Assembly (NCBI GenBank): GCA_025934435.1
Contig: JAICYB010000034.1
Span: 1-35,184 of the forward strand
Length of the DNA stretch: 35,184 bases
Direction: 5' to 3'
DNA from: Actinomycetes bacterium
Lineage (GTDB): Bacteria; Actinomycetota; JAICYB01
Below, one piece after another: positions 8,359 through 16,075 of this stretch. Within the stretch, counting starts at the first letter, position 1, and every line of letters begins with the position of its first letter. Below the pieces are notes generated by a model, which worked only from the letters and a program-made list of their open reading frames with translations, searched no databases and was not told the origin of the DNA. The translations under genes were made by a program, and so were the position numbers.

Positions 8359-9474
8359 ATGCCACCCGTCCGGAAACGCACACGGAAGATCAAGGTCGGA
8401 TGCGTCGAGATCGGCGGCGACGCGCCCATCTCGGTGCAGACGATGTGCACGACACGCACGACCGATCCGCGCGCGACGGTCGAGCAGACGCTCGCGCTCG
8501 CGACGGCCGGTGCGGATATCGTCCGCGTCACCGTCCCGGACGATGAATCGGCGGACGGGCTTGCGTTCATCCTCTGGGTGCTGTCCTCGTCTCAGAACCC
8601 GCCGCCGATCATCGCGGACATACATTTCCGTCACGACCTCGCGTTGCGCGCGCTCGATCTCGGTGTCGACGCGCTTCGCTTGAACCCCGGCAACATCAAG
8701 GACGCCGACAAGATCCGGCTCGTCGCGCGGGAAGCGAAGGATCGCGGCATCCCGATCCGCGTCGGCGCGAATGCCGGGTCGCTGCACACACAATTCCTCG
8801 ACAAGCACGGCGGTCCGACGCCGGAAGCTCTCGTCGAGTCGGCGATGTGGGAGGTCGAGCTCCTCGAACTGGAGGGCTTCGACGACATCAAGATCTCCGT
8901 GAAGCATTCCGATCCGTACCTGATGATCGAGTCGTACCGCTTGCTCTCCGAGACGACCGATCATCCGCTGCATCTCGGCGTAACCGAAGCCGGAACGTCA
9001 TACGCGGGAACGGTGAAATCGTCCGTGGGCATCGGAACGCTCCTCGCGGAGGGGATCGGCGACACGATCCGTGTCTCGCTCGCGGCGGATCCGATCGAAG
9101 AGGTGAAGGCGGGTAAAGCGATCCTTCAGGCGCTCGGCATCAGGCGCGAAGGCATCGACATCGTCGCGTGCCCGACCTGCGGACGGGTCGAAGGCGACGT
9201 GATCACGATCGCCGGAGAGGTCGAAGCGGCGCTCGCCGACATGAAGTCGCCCATCCAGGTCGCCGTGATGGGCTGCCTGGTGAACGGTCCGGGTGAAGCG
9301 CGCGGAGCGGACGTCGGTCTCGCGCTGTCGAAGAACGGCGGGACGATCTTCCGCAAGGGACAGCGCGTGCGTGAAGTGAACTCGTCGGAGATGGTCGAAG
9401 CATTGCTGGACGAAGCCCGCGCGCTCGCGGAAGAAGAAGGGGACCGGATCAGGCTTCCGATCGTTTCGGGTTAG
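8359..9474 (+). CDS. ispG: 4-hydroxy-3-methylbut-2-enyl diphosphate synthase (flavodoxin/ferredoxin)
   Basis: The protein has 371 aa and catalyses the penultimate MEP pathway step, converting MEcPP to HMBPP with a [4Fe-4S] cluster. The N-terminal TIM-barrel motifs are ISVQTMCTTRTTD, ADIHFRHDLAL, LRLNPGNI and DDIKISVKHSD. The cluster ligands are visible as CPTCGR and GCLVNGPGEA near the C-terminus. ATG 8359 is preferred over an in-frame TTG at 8350, which lies inside a probable -10 box. It ends convergently with the minus-strand proS, the stop codons overlapping by 4 nt (TTAG). Confidence 0.95.
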   Translation: MPPVRKRTRKIKVGCVEIGGDAPISVQTMCTTRTTDPRATVEQTLALATAGADIVRVTVPDDESADGLAFILWVLSSSQNPPPIIADIHFRHDLALRALDLGVDALRLNPGNIKDADKIRLVAREAKDRGIPIRVGANAGSLHTQFLDKHGGPTPEALVESAMWEVELLELEGFDDIKISVKHSDPYLMIESYRLLSETTDHPLHLGVTEAGTSYAGTVKSSVGIGTLLAEGIGDTIRVSLAADPIEEVKAGKAILQALGIRREGIDIVACPTCGRVEGDVITIAGEVEAALADMKSPIQVAVMGCLVNGPGEARGADVGLALSKNGGTIFRKGQRVREVNSSEMVEALLDEARALAEEEGDRIRLPIVSG

Positions 9475-10868
9475 TAGGCCTTCGCGACGTAGGCGATCAG
9501 ATCATCGGAGTCGTCGGGTGCCGGAACTGATCCGTCCGACTTCACGAGACAGCGCACGGAGTACGCCCGCTCCGCGAGCTTCGCTTCGCCGTCCTCGCGT
9601 CCGAGGGCGTCCCAGCCGATGCGGAAGAAGCCCGGACCGTCGATCGCATCCGCCGAGTCGACGTCCGCCGTCATCTCGTTGCGACGCGCGACGGCTTGGT
9701 CGTAGAGCGATCGCTGGACGTCCTCGAGCATCGACGGCATCCCGGCCGCGAAGCCCTCGAGCGGCGTCGGTTGCTTCCCGTCGACGTCTCGTCGGACGAC
9801 GACGGCTTGGCCTTGTTCCACGTCCCGGGGGCCGAGCTCGATCCGTACCGGGACGCCTTTCAGCTCCCACTCGACAGCCCGGCGTCCGAACGAAGTGTCC
9901 GTCCGGTCGTCGAGCTTCACGCGCACGCCCGTCGCGGCGATGTCGTCCGTGAGACGCCGGCACGCATCGAGCGCTTCGGGCTTCACGGCAAGCACGACGA
10001 CCTGAACGGGCGACACGAGTGGCGGCAAGCGCAAGCCGCGGTCGTCACCGTGTGCCATCACGACGCCGCCGACGACGCGCGTCGACACGCCCCACGACGT
10101 CGTGTTCGCGAGCTCCTCGGTTCCGCCCTCGCTCTGGTAGGAGATGTCGAACGCTTTCGCGAAGTTCGTCCCCATGTTGTGACTGGTCCCCATCTGGAGC
10201 GCTTTGCCGTCACGCATCAGACCTTCGAGCGTGTACGTCACGCGCGCGCCCGCGAATCGTTCGCGATCGGTCTTGCGTCCGCGGATGACCGGCACACCGA
10301 GGACGCCGTCGATCACCGCGAAGTACACCTCGTCGAGGATGCGCATCGTTTCGGCCTGGGCGTCGTCCCACGATGTGTGCGCCGTGTGTCCTTCCTGCCA
10401 CAGGAATTCCGTCGTGCGGAGGAACAAGCGAGGACGAAGCTCCCAACGCACGACATTGGCCCACTGGTTCAATAACAACGGCAGATCGCGGTAGCTCTGG
10501 ATCCAGCGGGACATCGCGTCGCCGATCACCGTCTCCGACGTCGGACGAACCACCAGGGGCTCCGCGAGCTCTTCGCCGCCCCCGATAGTGACGACGGCGA
10601 GCTCGGGCGAGAAGCCTTCCACGTGCGCGGCTTCGCGTTGCAGGAAGTTGTAGGGGATGAACAGCGGGAAGTACGCGTTGCTGTGTCCCGTGGCTTTGAT
10701 CAGGTCGTCCATCGCGCGCTGGACGAGCTCCCAGATGCCGTAGCCCCACGGACGGATGATCATCGTCCCTCGGCCGGGGCCGTTCTCGGCCATCTCGGCT
10801 TTCGCGAGTACCTCCTGGTACCAGCGCGGGAAGTCGTCCGCCTGCGGGGTCAGTACGCTCTTCGACAT
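9471..10868 (-). CDS. proS: Prolyl-tRNA synthetase, archaeal/eukaryotic type
   Basis: The protein has 465 aa and is a class II synthetase lacking the bacterial editing insertion. It begins like archaeal/eukaryotic ProRS (DFPRWYQEVLAKAEMAENGP, RGTMIIRPWGYGIWE). Motif 2 is around 140-165 (VVRWELRPRLFLRTTEFLWQEGHTAH region) and motif 3 is at 271-287 (MAHGDDRGLRLPPLVSP). The C-terminus ends in Tyr (AYVAKAY), as in this type. The cysteines of the usual C-terminal zinc site are mostly gone: only C440 remains and the region has GWDALG where a Cys-rich loop is expected. A second, bacterial-type proS starts 5 bp away on the other strand. Both starts are forced: no alternative ATG/GTG/TTG precedes the conserved N-terminus. 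No Shine-Dalgarno is seen. Confidence 0.95.
   Translation of the reverse strand: MSKSVLTPQADDFPRWYQEVLAKAEMAENGPGRGTMIIRPWGYGIWELVQRAMDDLIKATGHSNAYFPLFIPYNFLQREAAHVEGFSPELAVVTIGGGEELAEPLVVRPTSETVIGDAMSRWIQSYRDLPLLLNQWANVVRWELRPRLFLRTTEFLWQEGHTAHTSWDDAQAETMRILDEVYFAVIDGVLGVPVIRGRKTDRERFAGARVTYTLEGLMRDGKALQMGTSHNMGTNFAKAFDISYQSEGGTEELANTTSWGVSTRVVGGVVMAHGDDRGLRLPPLVSPVQVVVLAVKPEALDACRRLTDDIAATGVRVKLDDRTDTSFGRRAVEWELKGVPVRIELGPRDVEQGQAVVVRRDVDGKQPTPLEGFAAGMPSMLEDVQRSLYDQAVARRNEMTADVDSADAIDGPGFFRIGWDALGREDGEAKLAERAYSVRCLVKSDGSVPAPDDSDDLIAYVAKAY
10854..10859 (+). promoter_or_regulatory. Weak candidate -10 box for the bacterial-type proS
   Basis: TACGCT lies 14 nt before ATG 10874, inside the 5' end of the opposite proS. 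If it is used, the leader would be only about 8 nt. There is no room for separate promoters in the 5-bp gap, so some element of this kind must lie within the neighbouring coding sequence. Confidence 0.2.
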
Positions 10869-10873
10869 CCGTA

Positions 10874-12535
10874 ATGACTACCACGCGCATCAGCGACCTG
10901 TTCGGGCAGCGGCTACGCGAAGCTCCGTCGGACGCCGAGATCCCTTCGCACAAGCTCCTCGTACGCGGCGGGTTCGTACGGCGCGTCGCCGCCGGAGTGT
11001 GGGCCTGGCTCCCGTTCGGGCTCCGCGTGCTGCGCAACGTCGAGCGGATCGTCCGCGAAGAGATGGATCGCGCCGGTGCCGTCGAGCTCCTCATGTCGAC
11101 GCTGCAGCCCGGCGATCTCTGGAAGCGTTCGGGCAACTGGGTGAACTACGGACCCGTCCTGTACCGCTTGCAGGACCGCTCCGAACGCGACTTCTGCCTT
11201 CCGCCCTCGCACGAAGAGATGGCGGCGTTCCTCGCAGAGAGCGAGCTGCCGTCGTACCGCGACCTGCCGAAGATCGTCTATCAGATCCAATGGAAGTTCA
11301 GGGACGAACCACGTCCGCGCGGCGGTCTCCTCCGCGGACGCGAGTTCTACATGAAGGACGCCTACAGCTTCGATGCGGACGAAGCCGGGCTGATGAACTC
11401 GTACAAGAAGATGGAGGCCGCGTACCACGCGATCTTCCCGCGTCTCGGCCTTTCGCCGGTGCAGATCGAAGCCGATCCCGGTGCGATCGGCGGCACCGTG
11501 AATCACGAATTCACGCAGATTTCGCCGTCCGGTGAGGACACGTTCGTCGCGTGCGATCAGTGCGACTACGCAGCGAACACCGAAGTAGCGGCGGGGGTCG
11601 TCGGTCCGTACGACTTCGGTGATGCGACGGTCGATGACGTCGCAACTCCCGATTGCATAACGGTGGCCGACGCGGCGACGCTACTCGGTGTCGAGCACGG
11701 GCAGATCCTCAAAGCGCTCATGTACCGCGCCGGCGACGAAGACATCTGCGTCCTGCTTCCCGGCGACCGCGAGCTGAACGAGGTCAAGCTCGCCCGCCTC
11801 GTCGGCGATGCCCGGATGCTGACGGACGAGGAGATCTCACAGACCGGGCTTCCGAAGGGCTCGATCGGTCCGATCAAGCTCACGATGCGACTCATCGCAG
11901 ATCGTTCGCTGCACGGAGCACGCAACGTGATCGGTGGCGCGAATCGACGCGGTTACCACACGCGCGGGCTCGCTGAAGGACGGGACTTCACCCCGGATAC
12001 GTGGGCCGATCTCGTCGTCGCTCGCGAAGGCGATCGCTGCGAACGATGCGAGGGCACGCTTCGCATCGAACGGGGCATCGAAGTGGGACACATCTTTCAG
12101 CACGAAGACACGCCATACCTGAAGCGATTCGGCGCGTCGTTCGTAGCCGAAGACGGGAACAAGAAGCAGTTTGTCATCGGCTGCTACGGGATCGGTATCT
12201 CGCGCGCCGTCGCGGCCATCGTCGAGATGCATCACGACGAACGCGGGATCGCGTGGCCCCGCGCGGTCGCGCCCTTCGGCGTGCACGTGATCGTCCTCGC
12301 GAAGGACGCCCAACTCGAGCTGCCGGACGACGCACTCGTCGACGACCGCGATGGCGTGTCCGCCGGGGTGAAGTTCGCGGACGCCGACCTCATCGGCTGT
12401 CCCTTGCAGATCGTCGTCGGGAAGACGTTCACCGCGAGCGGCAAGCTCGAAGCGAAGATCCGTGCGACCGGGGAGCGTTTCGAGATCGGCGCCGATCCCG
12501 AAGGGATACGCGAAGCGCTCGAGCGCTGTCCTTAG
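10874..12535 (+). CDS. proS: Prolyl-tRNA synthetase, bacterial type with editing insertion domain
   Basis: The protein has 553 aa. It has the bacterial N-terminus (SHKLLVRGGFVRRVAAGVW), motif 2 (FRDEPRPRGGLLRGREFYMKDAYSF, about 142-166) and motif 3 (GCYGIGISRAVAA, about 437-449). The YbaK-like INS editing domain spans about 225-385 and keeps K280 (ILKALMY), corresponding to the editing lysine of E. coli ProRS. It is flanked by two CxxC pairs (CDQC, CERC). The anticodon-binding domain looks shortened: between APFGVHVIVL and DDRDG about 14-20 residues, including the usual first helix, are missing. Known relatives are about 565-590 aa. Divergent from the other proS by 5 bp; 3' end overlaps the GNAT gene stop (TTAG). 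Confidence 0.95.
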   Translation: MTTTRISDLFGQRLREAPSDAEIPSHKLLVRGGFVRRVAAGVWAWLPFGLRVLRNVERIVREEMDRAGAVELLMSTLQPGDLWKRSGNWVNYGPVLYRLQDRSERDFCLPPSHEEMAAFLAESELPSYRDLPKIVYQIQWKFRDEPRPRGGLLRGREFYMKDAYSFDADEAGLMNSYKKMEAAYHAIFPRLGLSPVQIEADPGAIGGTVNHEFTQISPSGEDTFVACDQCDYAANTEVAAGVVGPYDFGDATVDDVATPDCITVADAATLLGVEHGQILKALMYRAGDEDICVLLPGDRELNEVKLARLVGDARMLTDEEISQTGLPKGSIGPIKLTMRLIADRSLHGARNVIGGANRRGYHTRGLAEGRDFTPDTWADLVVAREGDRCERCEGTLRIERGIEVGHIFQHEDTPYLKRFGASFVAEDGNKKQFVIGCYGIGISRAVAAIVEMHHDERGIAWPRAVAPFGVHVIVLAKDAQLELPDDALVDDRDGVSAGVKFADADLIGCPLQIVVGKTFTASGKLEAKIRATGERFEIGADPEGIREALERCP

Positions 12536-13122
12536 TGCCCGCGCTTCGGCAGGATCGCGCCGGCCACCTCGGCGGCGACCTTGAGTCCACGGAAAAGCAC
12601 CGGCTGATTCTCGATCGGCGCGATGATCTTCACGACGCCCTGATCGGCCTCCGAGCTCTCCAGTCCGTTCGCATGTAGCAGGTCGAGCATGCGGTTGTTC
12701 TCGGCGAGCACTTCGGCGGTAAACGTCTTCAATCCGGCGCCGCGGGCGATCTCACGCATCCGCGTGAGCAGCGCCGTCCCCAGCCCGACGTGCTGGTAGT
12801 CGTCACGGACGACGACGGCCGCCTCGCCGGTGCCGGGTTCGTTCACGTCGAATCGTCCGACACCGACGATCTGTTCGTCCGCTTCGGCGACGATCGCGAA
12901 ACGGTGGTGGTAATCGACATTCGCGAGGTACTCGGCTTCCGACGCCGTCAGCTGGGGCTTCGGGCCGAAGAAGCGGAAGTACTGCGATTCGAACGACAGA
13001 TGGCTGTGCAGGTCGATCAGGCGTTCGGCGTCGGACGGATCGATGGGGCGCAGAACAACCGTCCGGCCGTCGCGGAGCGCGACTTTCTCGTGGATGAGGC
13101 GCGATGGTCGCATCGAGCGCAT
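12532..13122 (-). CDS. GNAT family N-acetyltransferase
   Basis: The protein has 196 aa. The GNAT fold is recognisable: LRPIDPSDAERLIDLH at the start, a central strand EAAVVVRDDYQHVGLGTALLTRM holding the acetyl-CoA pyrophosphate loop (QHVGLG), then ARGAGLKTFTAEVLAENNRMLDLLHANG. The last motif resembles acetyltransferase domains appended to protein or acyl-CoA regulatory acetyltransferases, but the substrate cannot be named. ATG 13122 is chosen because GAGGG lies 5 nt upstream; an ATG three codons further on is possible. It is convergent with the bacterial-type proS (4-nt overlap) and downstream of the tRNA-Thr gene on the same strand. Confidence 0.85.
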   Translation of the reverse strand: MRSMRPSRLIHEKVALRDGRTVVLRPIDPSDAERLIDLHSHLSFESQYFRFFGPKPQLTASEAEYLANVDYHHRFAIVAEADEQIVGVGRFDVNEPGTGEAAVVVRDDYQHVGLGTALLTRMREIARGAGLKTFTAEVLAENNRMLDLLHANGLESSEADQGVVKIIAPIENQPVLFRGLKVAAEVAGAILPKRGH

Positions 13123-13165
13123 CTTAACCCTCGCGGATCGCGGCGAAGTGAACGCGCAGTAACGG

Positions 13166-13237
13166 AGCCCGAGACGGGGATTGAACCCGTGACCTCTCGC
13201 TTACCATGCGAGTGCTCTACCACTGAGCTACTCGGGC
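13166..13237 (-). tRNA. tRNA-Thr (anticodon GGT)
   Basis: A 72-nt canonical cloverleaf. The 7-bp acceptor stem GCCCGAG/CTCGGGC has discriminator U. The D arm is GCTC..GAGC, the anticodon stem CTCGC/GCGAG holds loop ATGGTAA with anticodon GGT at 34-36, the variable loop is 5 nt, and the T arm ACGGG/CCCGT holds loop TTCAATC. The 3' CCA is not encoded (CCG follows). It lies 19 nt after the protease gene stop and 43 nt before the GNAT start, all on the minus strand. Confidence 0.96.
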
Positions 13238-13256
13238 GAAGACCCGTCAAGGATAC

Positions 13257-14423
13257 CTACCCGGCTGCGCAGGGTCCGGTAGATACGGCGGACGAACCAC
13301 GCGATCCGATGCGGGACGAAACCGTCGCGCTCGTAAGTGCGTACCCCGTGTTCGGATCGCGCGCCGAGCGTGCGAACACGACACCGATCACCGTTCCGCT
13401 CGTGTTGACGAGCGGACCTCCCGAGTTTCCCGGACGAACCACCGCGTTGACCTCGTAGATGTCGCGCGCCGTCAGGTCTTGCCCATAGATGTCGCGTCCT
13501 ACGGCGGTCTCTTCACGCAAGACGACCGCCGATCCCGTCGTCAGCGGGCCGCCGCCGGGATACCCGAGGACCGCGCCGTCCGTGCCTCGGGTAACGGTGG
13601 TGGACGACAGCGCGAGGGATGCGTCCGACAGACCGTCGACGTGCAACACGGCGACGTCGAGCTTCGGGTCGAACAGCACGACGAACGAGGAGTGTCCGCC
13701 GGATCGGTCGTCGACGGACTGTCCGTTCTCCCCGGCGACGACGTGCGCGTTGGTCACGACGGTGTTCGGTGCGACCACGAAGCCCGATCCCGTGATGATC
13801 TCGCCACAAGCCGTACCGACGACTTTCACCGTCGACGGCGCGGCACGCGACACGGCGGCCCGGATCGCGGGATCGCTCGGCAATGGGAGCGGCGACGCGG
13901 ATGGCGGTTCGAACTCGGCGAATACGTTCGGGAATCCGACGGGATCGAGCACGCGCTGGATGCGCGAGAAGATGGACGGCGCCGGCGGCAGCGCATCGTT
14001 CATCGCGCGGAGGATCGCCGACCGCTGGATGAGTGTCGTCAGGTTCGGGAGCGGCAGCGTCGCAAGCATCGACGCGACGAGCCACGTCGCAAGGAGCATG
14101 GCGACCGCTCCGACGCCGGCACCAAGACCGGCGTCCGCGGTCCGTACGGACTTGTTGCGCGCACGGGAGATGAGGTGCGCGCCGGCGGTTCGTCCGACGG
14201 CGCTGAGAACGCCGGCCGCACCGAAGACGGTGGCTGCGCCGACGATCGCGCGCGGCCCGGCCCCGGCGACGAGCCGAGAGACGGTGGGCGCGAGCGCAGC
14301 GCCGATCGCGAGGCCACCCCAGAGTCCGGCGAAGGACGCGACCTGCACCGCGGCGCCGACGCGCAGTCCGTGGATCAGCGCTCCGACGAGGAGCGCGATG
14401 ATCAGGAGATCGACGACGGTCAG
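13257..14423 (-). CDS. MarP-like membrane-anchored trypsin-type serine protease (CvpA domain fused to protease)
   Basis: The protein has about 388 aa. An N-terminal CvpA-like membrane domain (about 1-120, several hydrophobic segments, VQVASFAGLWGGLAIG) is followed by a chymotrypsin-fold protease with catalytic H227 (TNAHVVAG), D256 (LDVAVLHV) and S334 (RPGNSGGPL). Two cysteines (C206 in VGTACGEI and C385 in GPCAAG) match the pair that forms the regulatory disulfide in M. tuberculosis MarP, an acid- and oxidative-stress protease. The start is a problem: the CvpA homology (VDLLIIALLVGALIHGLRVG) extends upstream of the first GTG (14348) to the preceding stop, and the only start-like codon there is CTG 14423, 5 bases beyond the upstream gene's stop. 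Translational coupling is likely. Confidence 0.85.
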   Translation of the reverse strand: MTVVDLLIIALLVGALIHGLRVGAAVQVASFAGLWGGLAIGAALAPTVSRLVAGAGPRAIVGAATVFGAAGVLSAVGRTAGAHLISRARNKSVRTADAGLGAGVGAVAMLLATWLVASMLATLPLPNLTTLIQRSAILRAMNDALPPAPSIFSRIQRVLDPVGFPNVFAEFEPPSASPLPLPSDPAIRAAVSRAAPSTVKVVGTACGEIITGSGFVVAPNTVVTNAHVVAGENGQSVDDRSGGHSSFVVLFDPKLDVAVLHVDGLSDASLALSSTTVTRGTDGAVLGYPGGGPLTTGSAVVLREETAVGRDIYGQDLTARDIYEVNAVVRPGNSGGPLVNTSGTVIGVVFARSARDPNTGYALTSATVSSRIGSRGSSAVSTGPCAAG

Positions 14424-14426
14424 TTG

Positions 14427-14837
14427 TTAGTCCGAGGTCGCGGTCGATCGCTGCGAATGAGGGACGATGCCCGGCCGCGGACTGCAGCGGGGGAGCGACT
14501 CGCGTAACGCACGGAGATCACGGTACGCGTCGCTCGTGTCACCGCGGCTCTTCGTGACGATCTCGAAGACGTTCACCGCCGCCGCGACGTCGTGGAGGTG
14601 GCGCGCGTATGGCCCCGTCGCGTTGTTCTCGATCATGTGGCGGATATGCGCGAGGCGGTCCATCGCTTCGTCCTCGTTGATCGTCTGATGATGCATCTCG
14701 AGCAAGACGCTCGGGAGCGAGTGCGCGGCTGCGCACAGAGCGATGTTCGGGTCCGATGCCCGACCGGAAGCGAGAGCCGGATCGCGACAGGCGACGCCGA
14801 GAGCGAGCAGCGCGAGAGCAGCGAGCGTCCGTTTCAT
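14427..14837 (-). CDS. Small secreted protein, probable lipoprotein, unknown function
   Basis: The protein has 136 aa and belongs to no family I recognise. The N-terminus MKRTLAALALLALGVAC is a signal peptide with a possible lipobox cysteine at 17 (GVAC); an alternative signal peptidase I site follows (ALA before SGR). The mature part is His/Met-rich around MHHQTINEDEAMDRLAHIRHMIENN and predicted largely helical, with a short polar tail. ATG 14837 overlaps the stop of the mannosyltransferase gene by 1 nt (TGATG), favouring it over ATG 14849. The protease gene follows 3 nt after the stop. The tight coupling suggests joint expression of the three genes. Confidence 0.7.
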   Translation of the reverse strand: MKRTLAALALLALGVACRDPALASGRASDPNIALCAAAHSLPSVLLEMHHQTINEDEAMDRLAHIRHMIENNATGPYARHLHDVAAAVNVFEIVTKSRGDTSDAYRDLRALRESLPRCSPRPGIVPHSQRSTATSD

Positions 14838-15979
14838 CAGAAGGCCCATAGCGCGAGTGCGTACCTGCTGAAGAGATAGGCCTGGAGCGCGAAGCACACG
14901 ACGATGAGCGTCGTGAACGCCGTCTTGTTCTTGATCTTGTACGCGAGGATCAGCGGGATCGGATACAGCGCCAAGATGTAGCGCGGCAGGCTGATCAACC
15001 GCGATTCCATCAACGAGAGGACGAGGGCCGTCCACGCGAAGACGTGGTCGGAGGGACGGAGCCGGCGCCAGCCCCAGATCATCACGCCGACGGCGATCGC
15101 GAACGCGCCGATCCGAGCGGGATAGATGAACCAGTACCACGTGCCCGATTCGGTCGGAAGGATGAGCGAGTGGAACGCCTCGATGATGGGCGTCCACGGT
15201 GCGACGGCGTGTTGGAACCACGGCCGTCCGCGTTCGGCGGCAAGGAAGTGCAGGGGATCGCCGTACGCGCGGTAGTTGATGCCGAGGTACGTCACGATCC
15301 CGACGAGCCCGACGGCGATCGCGCCGAGTCGTTTGATCTGCTCGCGCACCGGCGTCATCGGCCAGAGCGCTTCGACCATCAACGCCGGCATGACGGCGAG
15401 GCCGACGAGGCGTGAGGCGGTCGCCATCGCCGCGAAAAGTCCCGCGGCCACCCAGTGCTTCGTCCGCCCGGCGTAAAGCGCCGCGAGCACCGAGAAAAGG
15501 AAGATCCCTTCGGAGTACGGAGCGGAGAGGAAGTACGCCGTGGGGAACGCGAACAGCAGAAGCCACGCGCGATTCGCTTCCTCCTGCGTGCCGTCGATCA
15601 TCACCAGCTTCGCGAGGACGTAGGCGCAGCCGATGCCCGTCGCGAGCGAGACGAGGAGTCCGGACAAGATCAGGTCGCCGAAGACGATCGAGAACATCCG
15701 GACGAGGAACGGGTACATCGGGAAGAAGGCGATCCAGAGCGCGTCCGCCCCGTGGGGGGCGTAACCGAAGCGGGCGACGTCGAGGTAATGGGGTGCGTCC
15801 CAGCGCGACCAGAGGAAGAGCGCCGGACCGAAGGGGGCTGCGAGATACCCGGTCACGACGAGGCCGAGCCCCCAGAGGGCGAGCCGGATCGCGACGGCGA
15901 GCGCGGCGATCCGAGCGAGCAGCGTGGGCTCGAAAGCCCGCTCGCGGTCGAGCGTCAGTGGTGGCGCGATAGACGTCAT
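14837..15979 (-). CDS. PIG-V-like polytopic mannosyltransferase (GT-C fold)
   Basis: The protein has 380 aa with about nine or ten hydrophobic segments. RWDAPHYLDVARFGY near residue 58, FFPMYPFLVR and SAPYSEGIFLF are hallmarks of the bacterial relatives of GPI mannosyltransferase II (PIG-V). These GT-C enzymes use polyprenyl-phosphate mannose and act on the outer face of the membrane. The first acidic motif (WDAPH) would hold the catalytic aspartate. In Actinomycetota such proteins contribute to lipoglycans or protein mannosylation; the acceptor here is unknown. The ribosome-binding site GAGGTG lies just before the ATG, and TACAAT (16017-16012) is a plausible -10 box. Confidence 0.8.
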   Translation of the reverse strand: MTSIAPPLTLDRERAFEPTLLARIAALAVAIRLALWGLGLVVTGYLAAPFGPALFLWSRWDAPHYLDVARFGYAPHGADALWIAFFPMYPFLVRMFSIVFGDLILSGLLVSLATGIGCAYVLAKLVMIDGTQEEANRAWLLLFAFPTAYFLSAPYSEGIFLFSVLAALYAGRTKHWVAAGLFAAMATASRLVGLAVMPALMVEALWPMTPVREQIKRLGAIAVGLVGIVTYLGINYRAYGDPLHFLAAERGRPWFQHAVAPWTPIIEAFHSLILPTESGTWYWFIYPARIGAFAIAVGVMIWGWRRLRPSDHVFAWTALVLSLMESRLISLPRYILALYPIPLILAYKIKNKTAFTTLIVVCFALQAYLFSRYALALWAF

Positions 15980-16011
15980 GTCACCTCAGGGGGGCCGGAA
16001 GAGCCGGGCGG

Positions 16012-16017
16012 ATTGTA
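16012..16017 (-). promoter_or_regulatory. Candidate -10 box for the PIG-V-like gene cluster
   Basis: TACAAT on the minus strand matches the -10 consensus in 5 of 6 positions, about 33 nt before the mannosyltransferase ATG. It would drive the minus-strand group down to the tRNA or beyond. No -35 was recognised. Confidence 0.35.
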
Positions 16018-16038
16018 ATGCAGACCCCCGGTTTCTCG

Positions 16039-16044
16039 TAGGCT
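16039..16044 (+). promoter_or_regulatory. Candidate -10 box for the thiolase gene
   Basis: TAGGCT lies 31 nt before ATG 16076. It would give a leader of about 25 nt that includes the strong ribosome-binding site AGGAGG (16062-16067). TTGTAA at 16013-16018 is -35-like, but the 20-nt spacer is long. Confidence 0.3.
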
Positions 16045-16075
16045 GTGGGCCTCTATACGACAGGAGGACTGACAC

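Noticed and set aside
13166..13237. tRNA-Thr as an integration site of a genomic island
   Set aside because: No direct repeat of the tRNA 3' end and no integrase or mobile genes were found on either side.
13479..14507. Plus-strand frames of over 300 codons opposite the MarP-like protease
   Set aside because: They run across the protease gene, whose catalytic triad and CvpA domain are clear. The plus-strand products are low-complexity Arg/Asp/Gly sequence.
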